The notes beneath the pieces are model-generated. The model did no database searches, was not told the origin of the DNA, and saw only the letters and a list, made by a program, of their open reading frames with translations. This document shows, piece after piece, positions 42,995-44,421 of a DNA stretch of 44,421 nucleotides. Numbering within the stretch: position 1 is the stretch's first letter; every line of letters starts with the position of its first letter. The translations under genes and the position numbers were made by a program. The DNA is from Corallococcus carmarthensis (GTDB taxonomy: Bacteria; Myxococcota; Myxococcia; Myxococcales; Myxococcaceae). The stretch is from the NCBI RefSeq assembly GCF_003611695.1, contig NZ_RAWE01000067.1, positions 1 to 44,421 of the forward strand, read 5' to 3'.

Positions 42995-44421
42995 TCAGGG
43001 CAATGCCATACCGAGTTCCCGCAGCAGCAGGCGGGCGACGGCCTCGTAGTCACCGTCGAAGTGGTGTCCTCCCTTGAGCAGCAGGGCGTGGGTGCCGGGC
43101 ACGCCGGCCAGCGTGGGGCAGAGGCTGTCGGACAGCTCCTGGTCGCCGTAGAGGCAGAGCACCGGCGTCCCGTTCAAGGCGCGCACGTCCGGGAGCACCG
43201 CGTTCGTGGGCCGGCCCTTGCCGCCAAAGAGGTCGGTGACGTGCACCTCGAACTCCGCCTCCTTGCCGGGCGCGAACAGCGCGACCAGCCGCACACGGGC
43301 GCGCAGCTCCTCCGGCAGGCGCGCCGCGATGGCCGGCACGACATCCGCGCCGCGCGAGTACCCCACCAGCACCACGCGCTGCTTGCCCCATCTGGCCAGG
43401 AAGTGGCGCAGCGCGCGGGCCACGTCCGCGGACGTCTCCTCCGGCGTGCGGCGCTTCCAGAAGTAGCGCAGCGAGTTGAAGCCCACGACGGGGATGCCCT
43501 GCTCGGCCAGCGACTCGGAGACGGACTGGTCCAGGCTGGCCCAGCCGCCGTCGCCGGTGACGAAGAGCGCCAGTGTGTCGCCCTGGGTGTCGGACGTCGC
43601 GGGGACCTCCACCAACGGCAGCCCGTTCACGGACGCGTCGCCCGTGAGCCCTTCACCGCCCGCGTCCGGTGGTGGCGCGGACGTGGACACGGGGGGCAGG
43701 TGCTCCGCGGCGAGCGGCACCCCGGCGGCCTCATGGGCGGCCAGGAGCGGCCCCTGCCACGCGGACACGGGCATGCGGGCCAGGCCCGGGCCCGGCACCC
43801 GCAGCACGCGGCTTGTCTTCAGCGTGCGGGTGAAGTCGTGCGCGGCCTTCACCGGGTGGTCAGCGTCGTGGTCCGCGACGAGCAGCACCCACGGCTCCGT
43901 CAGCGCACGCGCCGGGGCCAGCCGCTCGCGCGCGCCCGGGGCCACGCGCGAGCGCACGAGCCCCGCGCCCGGACAGAAGGCCGCGGTCGTCGCCAGCTCC
44001 GGCGTGAAGTCCACGCTCACCGCGCCCCGGAACGTCCCCGGAGGGGCCTGGGCCAGCGCCGCGTAGGCCACCGCCGCGCCCGTGCCCTCCCCCACGAGGA
44101 CGGGGTGCAGGTACTCGGGCAGCATCGCGTGCTGCTGGTAGCCCTGGCTCAGCACCTCCAGGTCGCCCGCCGGGTACGCGCACCGCGTGCCCTTCTCCAG
44201 CGCGCGCAGGTAGGCCTTCGCGTCCACCGCGAGCACCAGCGCGCCGTGCGAGGCCAGCGCCAACGACAGCTCCGAGGCCCGGCCCTGATCCGCCGGCCCC
44301 TCCGCCAGCAGCAGCACCACCGTCGTAGGCGCGCCCGGAGGCGTCACCACCGTGACGTGGCCGAAGCGGCCTCCCGGGTGAAGCGTCTCCACGGCCGGCG
44401 CGGCGGAGGGAACGGGGGCGG
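42995..44421 (-). CDS. VirJ/AcvB-family protein, 5' end beyond the window
   Basis: A periplasmic alpha/beta-hydrolase-like protein of the VirJ/AcvB family; AcvB is described as a lysyl-phosphatidylglycerol hydrolase and VirJ as a type IV secretion helper. The chain has two halves: an N-terminal VirJ-like domain (VVLLLAEG, VGEGTGAAV), a Pro/Ala linker, and a C-terminal domain with VTGDGGWASLDQ, the nucleophile motif GYSRGADV, and a catalytic His in LLKGGHHFDGDY. The N-terminal half shows VGEGTG, without Ser, at the nucleophile site, so it is probably inactive. The frame runs to the window edge; residues just inside it (APVPSAAPA before VETLHPGG) look like the end of a signal peptide, so the true start lies beyond 44421. 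The GTG at 44392 is not a convincing start. Confidence 0.8.
   Translation of the reverse strand, partial: APVPSAAPAVETLHPGGRFGHVTVVTPPGAPTTVVLLLAEGPADQGRASELSLALASHGALVLAVDAKAYLRALEKGTRCAYPAGDLEVLSQGYQQHAMLPEYLHPVLVGEGTGAAVAYAALAQAPPGTFRGAVSVDFTPELATTAAFCPGAGLVRSRVAPGARERLAPARALTEPWVLLVADHDADHPVKAAHDFTRTLKTSRVLRVPGPGLARMPVSAWQGPLLAAHEAAGVPLAAEHLPPVSTSAPPPDAGGEGLTGDASVNGLPLVEVPATSDTQGDTLALFVTGDGGWASLDQSVSESLAEQGIPVVGFNSLRYFWKRRTPEETSADVARALRHFLARWGKQRVVLVGYSRGADVVPAIAARLPEELRARVRLVALFAPGKEAEFEVHVTDLFGGKGRPTNAVLPDVRALNGTPVLCLYGDQELSDSLCPTLAGVPGTHALLLKGGHHFDGDYEAVARLLLRELGMALP

Overview
The window is very GC-rich, densely coded DNA with strong third-position GC bias. It has GTG as well as ATG starts, many GGAGG-type ribosome binding sites, lipoproteins, large secreted hydrolases, hybrid histidine kinases and a sigma-54 activator. 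This is the profile of a predatory delta-proteobacterium of the Myxococcota, and Corallococcus or Myxococcus is my best guess (inference from gene style; no 16S or marker gene is present). I support 31 protein genes, one gene remnant and several terminators. I see no rRNA, tRNA, CRISPR array, insertion sequence or phage gene.

Layout. 1-6.0 kb: phosphatidylserine synthase (minus), a secreted Ntn-hydrolase acylase lipoprotein, a small unknown protein, then a minus-strand pair of methyltransferase and ThiF-type adenylyltransferase. 6.4-9.7 kb: a secreted alpha/beta hydrolase converging on a PilZ/pseudo-receiver/sigma-54 activator. 10.2-14.6 kb: a polysaccharide-lyase lipoprotein, a small lipoprotein, a TesB thioesterase and a membrane GT-C glycosyltransferase. 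14.8-21.8 kb: two large secreted metalloproteases of unrelated catalytic families that end in the same C-terminal module, with a VOC protein and a small unknown between them. 21.9-24.9 kb: a PAS-GAF-kinase-receiver-kinase hybrid. 25.0-29.5 kb: a metallopeptidase and an ATP-grasp ligase 1 nt apart, then an FUSC-type membrane protein. 29.5-31.5 kb: a GH30 glycosidase with a ricin-type lectin domain, abutting the last 37 codons of a lost alpha/beta hydrolase.

31.7-34.8 kb: a tight operon of receiver-histidine kinase, double-domain KaiC-like ATPase with a histone-like basic tail, and a lone receiver. 34.9-39.6 kb: a MATE exporter, a ComEC-type MBL protein with a C-terminal Cys cluster, a formaldehyde-dehydrogenase-like Zn-ADH, and a receiver that lacks its phospho-acceptor Asp. 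39.7-41.2 kb: a proline-rich effector-like protein with a toxin-like C-terminus, overlapped by a small lipoprotein gene; I read this as a candidate toxin-immunity pair. 41.3-44.4 kb: a type-B carboxylesterase and a VirJ/AcvB-family protein whose start lies beyond the window edge.

How the genes work together. Much of the window encodes exported degradative enzymes (acylase, alpha/beta hydrolase, polysaccharide lyase, two proteases, GH30), as expected for a predator that lyses prey. The rest is dominated by signalling modules, several with missing or rearranged phosphotransfer residues. The candidates for little-described systems are the effector/lipoprotein overlap, the kinase/KaiC/receiver operon, the peptidase/ATP-grasp pair and the methyltransferase/ThiF pair.
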